5,678 nucleotides of DNA from Patescibacteria group bacterium (GTDB lineage Bacteria > Patescibacteriota > Minisyncoccia > UBA9983). Position 1 is the first letter of the stretch. Each line of letters begins with the position of its first letter. A program made the position numbers and the translations under genes. The notes beneath the pieces were generated by a model. It was given only the letters and a program-made list of their open reading frames with translations, was not told the DNA's origin and searched no databases. Of this stretch, positions 1 through 4,490 are shown one piece after another. The DNA lies in assembly GCA_018827845.1 (NCBI GenBank), contig JAHJXC010000094.1, positions 1 through 5,678 on the forward strand, written 5' to 3'.

Positions 1-81
1 AGAGAGATACCGTGCGACTTCTTCTTCCCAATATCGATAATCAACCGGCGAGAGACTGTCGAATTGGTCGCGTGTTTTCAT
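1..81 (-). CDS. purB: N-terminal fragment of a probable adenylosuccinate lyase (PurB-like)
   Basis: Only the first 27 codons are visible, because the gene runs off the window at position 1. The peptide begins MKTRDQFDSLSPVDYRYWEE. The block LSPVDYRYW resembles the N-terminal (I/L)SPVDGRY signature of adenylosuccinate lyase. That enzyme belongs to the fumarase/aspartase superfamily and acts in the cytoplasm in purine synthesis, splitting SAICAR and adenylosuccinate to release fumarate. The start is well supported: the ATG at 81-79 is preceded, 7 nt away, by GGAGG (93-89), and a candidate promoter lies upstream. It comes after the terminator of the ribosomal operon, so it is probably a separate transcription unit. 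The fragment is about 47% GC by my count, higher than the AT-rich genes next to it. The catalytic residues lie outside the window, so the assignment rests on the N-terminal motif alone. Confidence 0.55.
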   Translation of the reverse strand, partial: MKTRDQFDSLSPVDYRYWEEEVARYLS

Positions 82-88
82 GATATTT

Positions 89-93
89 CCTCC
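89..93 (-). promoter_or_regulatory. Strong Shine-Dalgarno site of the PurB-like gene
   Basis: The minus strand reads AAAGGAGG followed by 7 nt and then ATG at 81-79. This is a near-perfect anti-SD complement at good spacing and it fixes the start codon. It stands out because almost none of the ribosomal-protein genes in this window has a comparable site. Confidence 0.85.
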
Positions 94-117
94 TTTCAAA
101 TTTCAAATCTAAATTAA

Positions 118-146
118 TACATATCATCATTCACTCTCAAAATCAA
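118..146 (-). promoter_or_regulatory. Candidate promoter for the PurB-like gene
   Basis: On the minus strand a TTGATT box (146-141) is separated by 17 nt from TATGTA (123-118). Each box matches the sigma70 consensus at 4 of 6 positions and the spacing is ideal. It lies between the terminator of the upstream operon and the SD-bearing start at 81, where a new promoter is needed. The match is only moderate in AT-rich DNA, so a chance match is possible. Confidence 0.4.
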
Positions 147-180
147 GGATATTACCCATGTATCTCATCTTCTGCAGGGT

Positions 181-207
181 AAAATAAAAGCCCCGGCAAA
201 ACCGGGG
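181..207 (-). terminator. Rho-independent terminator after the tRNA-like gene
   Basis: On the minus strand a 6-bp GC stem, CCCCGG/CCGGGG (207-202 and 196-191), closes a 5-nt loop. It is followed at once by CTTTTATTTT (190-181). This is a textbook intrinsic terminator pointing in the direction of the operon. It sits 13 nt beyond the CCA end of the tRNA-like gene, so the last stable element of the transcript is that RNA rather than rpsI. Confidence 0.85.
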
Positions 208-220
208 TATAAATTTTATT

Positions 221-319
221 TGGAGCGGGAGTTGGGAATCGAACCCGGATTCAAGCGGTGATTTGTCTGATCCTATCAAGGTGGTTCCTTGATAATGCAA
301 AACCATGCATTACCCCCGC
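221..319 (-). tRNA. Unusual tRNA-like gene with glycine features and a long variable arm
   Basis: Read on the minus strand, GCGGGGG (319-313) pairs with CTCCCGC (231-225, one G-U). A U discriminator (224) and an encoded CCA (223-221) follow. U312 can also pair with A232, making an 8-bp acceptor stem. The D arm is AATGCA/TGCATT (311-306 with 299-294) around a loop with GG. The anticodon arm (293-275) is a perfect 7-bp inverted repeat; with a standard 7-nt loop, GAACCAC, the anticodon is ACC (285-283, glycine). The variable arm is about 28 nt (274-247). The T loop TTCGATT is canonical, but the T stem has only GGG/CCC plus C-A mismatches. U73, C35, C36 and the GCGGG acceptor match bacterial tRNA-Gly. 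Oddities are A at position 33 instead of the near-universal U, and a total of 99 nt. It may be a divergent working tRNA, a specialised or regulatory tRNA-like RNA, or a decaying copy; it cannot be called a normal tRNA-Gly. Confidence 0.6.
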
Positions 320-324
320 CCGAT

Positions 325-349
325 TGTTTGGAGATTGAATCTCCAAACA
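325..349. repeat. 25-nt palindrome between rpsI and the tRNA-like gene
   Basis: The arms TGTTTGGAGATT (325-336) and AATCTCCAAACA (338-349) are perfect reverse complements around one central base. In RNA this would form about 10-11 bp with a tiny loop. It starts 9 nt past the rpsI stop codon and ends 5 nt before the tRNA-like 5' end. No U-tract follows on the minus strand, so it is not a standard terminator. It could protect the mRNA 3' end, guide RNase cleavage that frees the tRNA-like RNA, or bind a protein as DNA. Confidence 0.75.
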
Positions 350-358
350 TTAGACATT

Positions 359-775
359 TTAACGCTTGCTCCATTGAGGTGCCTTTCTTGCTTTCTTTAA
401 GCCGAATTTGCGGCGCTCTTTCATGCGCGGATCGCGCTTTAAAAATCCCGCTTTTTTCAAACGTTTTCTAAAATCTGCATCAAAAATCACCAGCGCTCTG
501 GTAATGCCGTGCCTCGTTGCCTCTGCCTGAGAATGAATACCGCCACCGGAAGCTCTTATCAGTATTTTAAACTTGTTGCTAAGTTTCATTTTCTTCAGCG
601 GTTCCTCAACAATATTGCGCAATTCATTTGTAGGAAAATATTTTTCAAAATTCTTCTCATTAACAATAATTCCCGCCTCGCCCTTGCTGAAAATCCTCAC
701 TCTTGCCACTGATGTCTTTCTTCTGCCCACCGCCTCAAAATAACTGGGCTTAGCTGGTTTTTTTTCTTTTGCCAT
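359..775 (-). CDS. rpsI: 30S ribosomal protein S9
   Basis: The product is 138 aa, slightly longer than the usual ~130. S9 sits in the head of the small subunit, and its C-terminal tail reaches the P-site tRNA. Visible family features are the GRRKTSVARVRIF block (residues 17-29), the ASGGGIHSQAEATRHG region at about 74-89, and the basic tail with KRDPRMKERRKFGLKKARKAPQ ahead of the invariant C-terminal SKR. The ATG at 775-773 has no Shine-Dalgarno sequence upstream. The gene follows rplM, as in many bacteria, but across an unusually large 198-nt gap holding inverted repeats and a possible 28-codon ORF that ends 3 nt before this start. It is the last protein gene of the operon and is followed by the palindrome, the tRNA-like element and the terminator. 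Confidence 0.97.
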   Translation of the reverse strand: MAKEKKPAKPSYFEAVGRRKTSVARVRIFSKGEAGIIVNEKNFEKYFPTNELRNIVEEPLKKMKLSNKFKILIRASGGGIHSQAEATRHGITRALVIFDADFRKRLKKAGFLKRDPRMKERRKFGLKKARKAPQWSKR

Positions 776-778
776 ATT

Positions 779-865
779 TTACTTGCGAGCGAAGCGAGCA
801 ATTGTAAAATTGAGCACCCCGCACATAATCTGATAATATTTTTTACTGTTCTTAATTATTGTCAT
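779..865 (-). CDS. Possible 28-codon upstream ORF before rpsI
   Basis: An ORF from ATG at 865-863 to TAA at 781-779 encodes 28 aa, beginning MTIIKNSKKYYQ and ending TIARFARK. Its stop lies 3 nt upstream of the rpsI ATG, a spacing that would suit termination-reinitiation. It contains one arm of the 14-bp inverted repeat and the GCGAGC repeat, which supply much of its C-terminal half. There is no Shine-Dalgarno sequence and I recognise no family. In an AT-rich gap an ORF this short can easily arise by chance, so this is a candidate leader peptide only. Confidence 0.2.
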   Translation of the reverse strand: MTIIKNSKKYYQIMCGVLNFTIARFARK

Positions 866-944
866 ATTTTCTATTTTTACCCACAATGCATAATTATAAA
901 TAAATTATGTGCGGGGTAATGTTTTGCACTAACAATTTGTTCGC
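794..944. repeat. Nested inverted repeats in the rplM-rpsI gap
   Basis: A perfect 14-bp inverted repeat pairs 816-829 (ACCCCGCACATAAT) with 904-917. Outside it, 794-805 (GCGAGCAATTGT) is nearly complementary to 932-944, with one mismatch and one bulge. An AAAA/TTTT match lies between the two. Together they could fold 151 nt of the transcript into one long hairpin with an AT-rich 74-nt centre (830-903). The right inner arm can also form a local 7-bp hairpin, 889-895 with 903-909, which excludes part of the long stem. The short direct repeat GCGAGC-GAA-GCGAGC lies at 785-799. The gap may hold an RNA regulator of rpsI, an mRNA processing site, or a degenerate miniature mobile element; the sequence does not decide between them. 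Confidence 0.7.
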
Positions 945-973
945 CTGCTGGCTCCAAATTATTAGCAAAGACA

Positions 974-1315
974 TTATTTAATAATTAAATTTTTTATCAT
1001 CTGGCTTCTAAGTTTATTTTTGGGCAGCATTCCATATACCGCCTCTTTAAAAATATGGCTTACTCCTTTTTTAGCAATCACTTCTTCCATCCTGAAAGAT
1101 TTTAATGAACCAGGATAAGTGGAGTGTCTTGTATATTTTTTTTGCTTTAATTTTTTCCCAGTAATTTTAATTTTATCAATATTTGTAACAATAACCTTAA
1201 CGGGCGACACCCGGTTAGGAGCAAAATCAGATCTGTTTTTCCCGCGCAAAACAGCGGCTGCTTCTGAAGCCACTCTTCCTAATGATTTTCCGTTTGCATC
1301 AATTGTGTAATTCAT
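974..1315 (-). CDS. rplM: 50S ribosomal protein L13 (short form)
   Basis: The 113-aa product is an early-assembling large-subunit protein that binds 23S rRNA. Family features are the start YTIDANGKSLGRVASEAA, matching the conserved YVVDATGKTLGRLATE, then VSPVKVIVTNIDKIKITGKK, YTRHSTYPGSLK, and the near-C-terminal block EAVYGMLPKNKLRSQM. Compared with the 142-aa E. coli protein it lacks about 15 N-terminal residues and ends straight after the helix following GMLPKN, with no C-terminal tail. It is complete rather than broken: its ATG overlaps the rplQ stop in an ATGA, which fixes the start and suggests translational coupling. No Shine-Dalgarno sequence is seen. In E. coli L13 controls the rplM-rpsI operon; whether that applies here is unknown. 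Confidence 0.97.
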   Translation of the reverse strand: MNYTIDANGKSLGRVASEAAAVLRGKNRSDFAPNRVSPVKVIVTNIDKIKITGKKLKQKKYTRHSTYPGSLKSFRMEEVIAKKGVSHIFKEAVYGMLPKNKLRSQMIKNLIIK

Positions 1316-1659
1316 ACAAATTCTATTATGGCCATTCTGCTGGCATCGCCTTTTCGCCTAGGCATCTTAATAATCCTGATATAACCCCCTGCTCTATTTT
1401 TATATTTGGCTGCGATTTTTTCAAAAAGTTTTTTGGCAGGATTTTCCCCGGTTTTAGAAATAATCAGTCTTCGGTTGCTTAAATTGTCTTTTTTTGCCCT
1501 GGTCACCATCTTCTCTATAAAAGGCCTTAGTTCTTTTGCTTTGGCTTCGGTGGTTTTTATTTTTTCGTGCTTAATCAAATTAACAGCCAGCGATTTTAAA
1601 AGCGCCCGCCTTGCATTTTTTTTCCTCCCTAATTTTCTTCCTTTCTTTTTATGCCTCAT
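1312..1659 (-). CDS. rplQ: 50S ribosomal protein L17
   Basis: The 115-aa product matches bacterial L17, which lies on the 50S surface near the tunnel exit. The N-terminus MRHKKKGRKLGRKKNARRAL corresponds to the family start MRHRKSGRQLNRNSSHRQA. It is followed by LIKHEKIKTTEAKAKELRP, the most conserved L17 segment (about residues 28-46), then the C-terminal GGYIRIIKMPRRKGDASRMA block with the family's GDAA-like turn. Length is usual for the short bacterial form. The ATG is one base after the rpoA stop and has no clear Shine-Dalgarno sequence, so ribosomes may be handed on from rpoA. Its TGA overlaps the rplM ATG. The rpoA-rplQ pair is one of the most conserved gene neighbours in bacteria. Confidence 0.97.
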   Translation of the reverse strand: MRHKKKGRKLGRKKNARRALLKSLAVNLIKHEKIKTTEAKAKELRPFIEKMVTRAKKDNLSNRRLIISKTGENPAKKLFEKIAAKYKNRAGGYIRIIKMPRRKGDASRMAIIEFV

Positions 1660-1660
1660 G

Positions 1661-2620
1661 TTATTTCAAGCTTAATCCGTAATTTTCCAAAGCCTTTTTT
1701 ATTTCCTGAATGGCTTTTTTTCCAATATCCTCTACCTCTAGTAAATCTGCTTCCTTCTTTCTGATTAAACCTCCCAGTGTTCTTATGCCGGCTGAAGAAA
1801 GAGCGTTAATCGTGCGCGAGGGAATTGGCAAATCCTCTATTCTTGTTTTTAAAATCTCTGTGTCTTCTTTTTTATCTTTTTCCGTTTTTTCTTTCTCTGT
1901 TTCTTTTTCCAGCATCTTTTCCATTTCTTCTTCCTGAAATCCTCGGATTGATCTTAAATGGCCAATCATTATTTCTATTGATTTTTCAAGGGCCTCACGC
2001 GGAGAAATTGATCCGTCAGTCTGGATAAAAAATCTTAATCTATTGTAGTCAGTGCGTTCTCCCACCCGCATATTTTCTACTTCGTAATTCACTCTTCTGA
2101 TTGGCGTGAAAAGCGCGTCAAGATGAATTGTGCCTATTCCTACCCTTTCTTTATGTAAAACATCCCTAGTAGCATAACCTAATCCTTTTTCCACTGTCAT
2201 TTCAATATTTAATTTAGAATCCTTGGCTGTCAAAGTGGCTATATCCGCATCTTTGTTTAAAATTTCCAGCTGTGTAGGCGCCTTTATATCATTGGCAGTC
2301 ACAATCTTGGAGCCTTTTACTGAAATAGTTGCGGTTTGAGGCTCATCACCATGTATTTTAAATCTTATTCTTTTTAAATTTAAAATGATATTGATAACAT
2401 CTTCTTTGATGCCCGAAATATTGGAAATCTCATGCTGTACGCCCTCTATGTTAACTTTGGTTATGGCAGCGCCCGGCAAAGATGACAAAATTATCCTTCG
2501 CAAAGAATTGCCTAGGGTGTGGCCGTATCCTGCATAAAGGCCGTCAATCTCATAAACGCCCTCGGTGTCATCTTCCTTAACGACTTTTGGCTTAGAGGGC
2601 ATATTTATACTGTGGTCCAT
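1661..2620 (-). CDS. rpoA: DNA-directed RNA polymerase alpha subunit
   Basis: The 319-aa product has both alpha domains. The N-terminal assembly domain (about 1-228) carries GYGHTLGNSLRRIILSSLPG, which in the family forms the dimer interface, and later VGERTDYNRLRFFIQTDGS. The C-terminal domain (about 257-319) has helix-hairpin-helix features, with Arg269, Asn272 and the GKK at 300-302 aligning with the E. coli DNA-contacting R265, N268 and G296/K298. It should therefore bind UP elements and activators. The linker at 229-255 is almost entirely Glu, Lys, Asp and Thr, an extended charged tether. The start is uncertain between Met1 and Met7 (MPSKPKVV); neither has a good Shine-Dalgarno sequence. 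It lies 29 nt after rpsD and 1 nt before rplQ. Confidence 0.97.
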   Translation of the reverse strand: MDHSINMPSKPKVVKEDDTEGVYEIDGLYAGYGHTLGNSLRRIILSSLPGAAITKVNIEGVQHEISNISGIKEDVINIILNLKRIRFKIHGDEPQTATISVKGSKIVTANDIKAPTQLEILNKDADIATLTAKDSKLNIEMTVEKGLGYATRDVLHKERVGIGTIHLDALFTPIRRVNYEVENMRVGERTDYNRLRFFIQTDGSISPREALEKSIEIMIGHLRSIRGFQEEEMEKMLEKETEKEKTEKDKKEDTEILKTRIEDLPIPSRTINALSSAGIRTLGGLIRKKEADLLEVEDIGKKAIQEIKKALENYGLSLK

Positions 2621-2649
2621 ATTATTTAAATTATTACCAATAATTAAAT

Positions 2650-3285
2650 TTATCGACTATAAAATTCTATTATTGAATTTAAACTCTGTCCTACTCCTGG
2701 ATCTGCGCTTAATAGAGGGGTACCGACTATTTCCCCTGTTTTTTTATCTTTTTCAAGTTTAATCCATGCGGGCGGATTATATTTTTTTATTTTAATATCC
2801 AAATCCTTAAAAATTCCCTTGGAAAGCGACTGCGGTCTTATTGATATGATGACTCCAATTTTTACTCTATAAGAAGGTATATTCACTGGCCTGTTATTTA
2901 TCATAATATGATTGTGACTGACAACTTGTCTCGCTTTTTTTCGCGAATCAAAAAAACCGAGCCTAAAGACAACGTTATCCAATCTCATTTCCAGAAATTC
3001 ATAAAGTTTTGCGCTTCTATCATCGCCTTTTTTTCTTTTCACTTCCTTAACATAATTTGAAATCTGGCGTTCCTCTATGCCGTAAATCAATTTTATCTTC
3101 TGTTTCTCGCGCACCTGCAGGCCATATTCAGACAATCCCTTTCGGGCATGTTTGCTGCCTCTCTTTTTAAAGGTGCGCGAAGAAGCTTTTCGCGCCAAAG
3201 GGCATTTAGCCGAATAGCACTTTTCTCCTTTTAAGAAAAGTTTCTCGTTTATTCTTATGCATTTTTTGCATTGCGGATCTTTCAT
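2650..3285 (-). CDS. rpsD: 30S ribosomal protein S4, zinc-binding type
   Basis: The 211-aa product is a primary 16S rRNA-binding protein that nucleates 30S body assembly. In many bacteria S4 also represses its own operon. Cys6, Cys9, Cys23 and Cys28 (CKKC ... C-x4-C, next to LFLKGEKCYSAKCPL) form the zinc knuckle of the C+ S4 type. The GLQVREKQKIKLIYGIEERQ block and the S4 RNA-binding domain (about residues 98-160, MRLDNVVFRLGFFDSRKKAR then VVSHNHIMINNRPVNIPSY) are clear. The N-terminus is a few residues shorter than usual, but an in-frame stop two codons upstream of the ATG rules out a longer form. It starts 9 nt after rpsK with no Shine-Dalgarno sequence. Confidence 0.97.
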   Translation of the reverse strand: MKDPQCKKCIRINEKLFLKGEKCYSAKCPLARKASSRTFKKRGSKHARKGLSEYGLQVREKQKIKLIYGIEERQISNYVKEVKRKKGDDRSAKLYEFLEMRLDNVVFRLGFFDSRKKARQVVSHNHIMINNRPVNIPSYRVKIGVIISIRPQSLSKGIFKDLDIKIKKYNPPAWIKLEKDKKTGEIVGTPLLSADPGVGQSLNSIIEFYSR

Positions 3286-3294
3286 ATGCTAAAT

Positions 3295-3729
3295 TTATAC
3301 CCTTCTTGGCTTGCGCGGTTTGGGGCCATTATGAGGGATGGGCGTAACATCTTTAATGGAATTTATTTCTATTCCCCTTGAGGCAAAGGTTCTGATGGTG
3401 GATTCTCTCCCTGCCCCAACACCATTAAGCACAACATCCACGCTTTTTAGGCCTATTATTTTTGCCTTTTCAACAAGCAATTCTGCGACCTTTGACGCGG
3501 CAAACGGCGTGCTTTTCTTTGTTCCTTTAAAACCGAGGGATCCGCTTGAAGCCCAAAGAATTGTATTGCCATTTTCATCGCTCAAATTTATTATGGTATT
3601 ATTATAAGTTGACTGAATATTCAAAACACCGTTCAGGATTTTCTTTTTTGGGATTTTGCTTAATGAACGTTCTTTTAATCCCTGGTCCACTGACCCGCTC
3701 CCTTTTTTTGCAATTCGTTTTTTACCCAT
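3295..3729 (-). CDS. rpsK: 30S ribosomal protein S11
   Basis: The 144-aa product forms part of the 30S platform near the mRNA exit. Family features include LNIQSTYNNTIINLSDENGN, then WASSGSLGFKGTKKSTPFAA, the GVGAGRESTIRTFASRGIEI block near the C-terminus, and the end DVTPIPHNGPKPRKPRRV with the conserved HNG. The frame is open for 10 more codons to an ATG at 3759, but I chose the ATG at 3729-3727 (MGKKRIAKKG). The longer start would add an unconserved peptide overlapping the end of rpsM. The chosen start lies 1 nt after the rpsM stop and follows purine-rich AGAAGG and GGAG runs inside the rpsM 3' end that can serve as a weak Shine-Dalgarno site. Confidence 0.95.
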   Translation of the reverse strand: MGKKRIAKKGSGSVDQGLKERSLSKIPKKKILNGVLNIQSTYNNTIINLSDENGNTILWASSGSLGFKGTKKSTPFAASKVAELLVEKAKIIGLKSVDVVLNGVGAGRESTIRTFASRGIEINSIKDVTPIPHNGPKPRKPRRV

Positions 3730-3730
3730 A

Positions 3731-4114
3731 TTATTTTTTCTCCATCTTCCTTCTACCACTACCCATGGTTCTTCGACCCCTGTATGGCCTTGTTGTCCGC
3801 GAATTGGTCTTTGTACGCTGGCCTTTAACTGGAAGCCCCTTCATATGCCTCACGCCGCGATAGCATTTTATTTCTTTCAATCTTTTAATATCAGCGGATA
3901 TGGCCCTTCTTAAATCTCCTTCTATTTTGTTTTTTTCCACCCCTTCTCTGACGGCACTGATTTCTTTTTCCGATAAATCTTTCGCTTTCTTGTCAAAAGA
4001 AATATTGGCTCCTTTTAAAATATTCCGCGCTCTTGAAATGCCAATGCCAAAAATATAGGTAAGAGCTACCTCTAATTTTTTATTATCCGGAATGTTTATG
4101 CCTGCTATTCTCAT
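3731..4114 (-). CDS. rpsM: 30S ribosomal protein S13
   Basis: The 127-aa product lies in the 30S head, contacts the P-site tRNA and makes intersubunit bridges. It has the canonical start MRIAGINIPDNKKLEVALTY, the helix-two-turn-helix segment IFGIGISRARNIL (about 21-33), the conserved CYRGVRHMKGLPVKGQRTKT block (about 83-102), and a basic tail running into the decoding region. Length is typical. The ATG lies 3 nt after the rpmJ stop. An AAGG seven nt upstream, within the end of rpmJ, is a possible weak Shine-Dalgarno site. The order infA-rpmJ-rpsM-rpsK-rpsD-rpoA-rplQ is the usual bacterial one. Confidence 0.97.
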   Translation of the reverse strand: MRIAGINIPDNKKLEVALTYIFGIGISRARNILKGANISFDKKAKDLSEKEISAVREGVEKNKIEGDLRRAISADIKRLKEIKCYRGVRHMKGLPVKGQRTKTNSRTTRPYRGRRTMGSGRRKMEKK

Positions 4115-4117
4115 AAT

Positions 4118-4234
4118 TTAACCTTGGCGTTGCTTGTGCTTTGGATTTTTTTTGCAAATAACAAAAATGCGGCCCTTTCTTTTGACCATCTTACAATCCT
4201 TACAAATTTTTTTAACAGAAGTTCTAACTTTCAT
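4118..4234 (-). CDS. rpmJ: 50S ribosomal protein L36
   Basis: This short gene encodes 38 aa, the standard L36 length: [20 protein letters not shown], then [19 protein letters not shown]36 is a tiny zinc-ribbon protein that binds 23S rRNA late in 50S assembly. All four zinc ligands of the C+ form are present: Cys11, Cys14, Cys27 and His33. The terminal PKHKQRQG is nearly invariant in the family. The ATG overlaps the infA TGA in an ATGA, implying translational coupling, and the stop lies 3 nt before rpsM. Only the zinc-binding form is visible here. A zinc-free paralogue elsewhere in the genome cannot be excluded. Confidence 0.96.
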   Translation of the reverse strand: MKVRTSVKKICKDCKMVKRKGRIFVICKKNPKHKQRQG

Positions 4235-4443
4235 AATCTCTGCACAACTCTCCCTTTTTGACCGTCAGGCCCTAGTTCCAACTTTACTTTATCGCCCACT
4301 AGAACTTTAATCCTGTGTATTCTCATTTTGCCTGAAATATAGGTAAAAATCTCCCTTCCGTCTTCAAGGCGAACTTGAAACGTAGCATTGGGCAACGCCT
4401 CTATAACTATTCCTTTAGTTGTTGTTTCAGACCTATCTGCCAT
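4231..4443 (-). CDS. infA: Translation initiation factor IF-1
   Basis: The 70-aa product is the usual size for IF-1, a single S1/OB-fold protein that binds the 30S A site and works with IF-2 and IF-3. Family features are [20 protein letters not shown], then [20 protein letters not shown] and the terminal KGRVVQRL, matching the canonical ISGKMRKNYIRILTGDKV core. It is the first gene of the translation operon. The promoter at 4490-4462 would give an mRNA leader of only about 12 nt, and no Shine-Dalgarno sequence precedes the ATG, so initiation may be nearly leaderless. Its stop overlaps the rpmJ start. Confidence 0.97.
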   Translation of the reverse strand: MADRSETTTKGIVIEALPNATFQVRLEDGREIFTYISGKMRIHRIKVLVGDKVKLELGPDGQKGRVVQRL

Positions 4444-4461
4444 TTATTTAATGGTTATTTT

Positions 4462-4490
4462 ATATTAGCAAACCCGTTACTGTAAGTCAA
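4462..4490 (-). promoter_or_regulatory. Sigma70-type promoter of the infA-to-rpsI operon
   Basis: On the minus strand TTGACT (4490-4485, 5 of 6 consensus) is followed by a 17-nt spacer and TAATAT (4467-4462, 4 of 6) in an AT-rich run. It lies just upstream of infA, the head of a tightly packed operon. The -35 box is inside the last codons of the upstream membrane-protein gene. The predicted start near 4455 leaves a leader of roughly 12 nt before the infA ATG. Confidence 0.65.

Noticed and set aside
191..220. Terminator acting on the plus strand
   Set aside because: After the hairpin the plus strand reads GTATAAATTTTATT, lacking a tight U-tract, and there is no plus-strand gene to end.
221..319. 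3' end of a tmRNA
   Set aside because: A matching 5' acceptor strand lies only 99 nt upstream with D-like and anticodon-like arms between. There is no room for a tag reading frame or pseudoknots.
221..319. tRNA-Gly interrupted by an intron
   Set aside because: The extra ~23 nt fall in the variable region and form their own stem. Removing them restores neither U33 nor a full T stem.
325..349. Palindrome as the rpsI transcription terminator
   Set aside because: No U-tract follows on the minus strand; a proper terminator lies further on at 181-207.
289..471. Plus-strand ORF of 60 aa overlapping the end of rpsI and the tRNA-like gene
   Set aside because: It is antisense to S9, the palindrome and the tRNA-like element; no SD and no recognisable family.
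830..903. Promoter for rpsI in the AT-rich centre of the gap
   Set aside because: No pair of -35 and -10 boxes with near-consensus sequence and 16-18 nt spacing was found; AT-rich look-alikes are not enough.
3730..3759. Longer start for rpsK, 10 codons upstream
   Set aside because: It overlaps rpsM by 29 nt and adds an unconserved peptide; MGKKRIAKKG one base after the rpsM stop is the better start.
3546..3913. Two overlapping plus-strand ORFs of 85-105 aa
   Set aside because: They mirror the S11 and S13 genes, whose identity is certain, and their composition is that of antisense frames.
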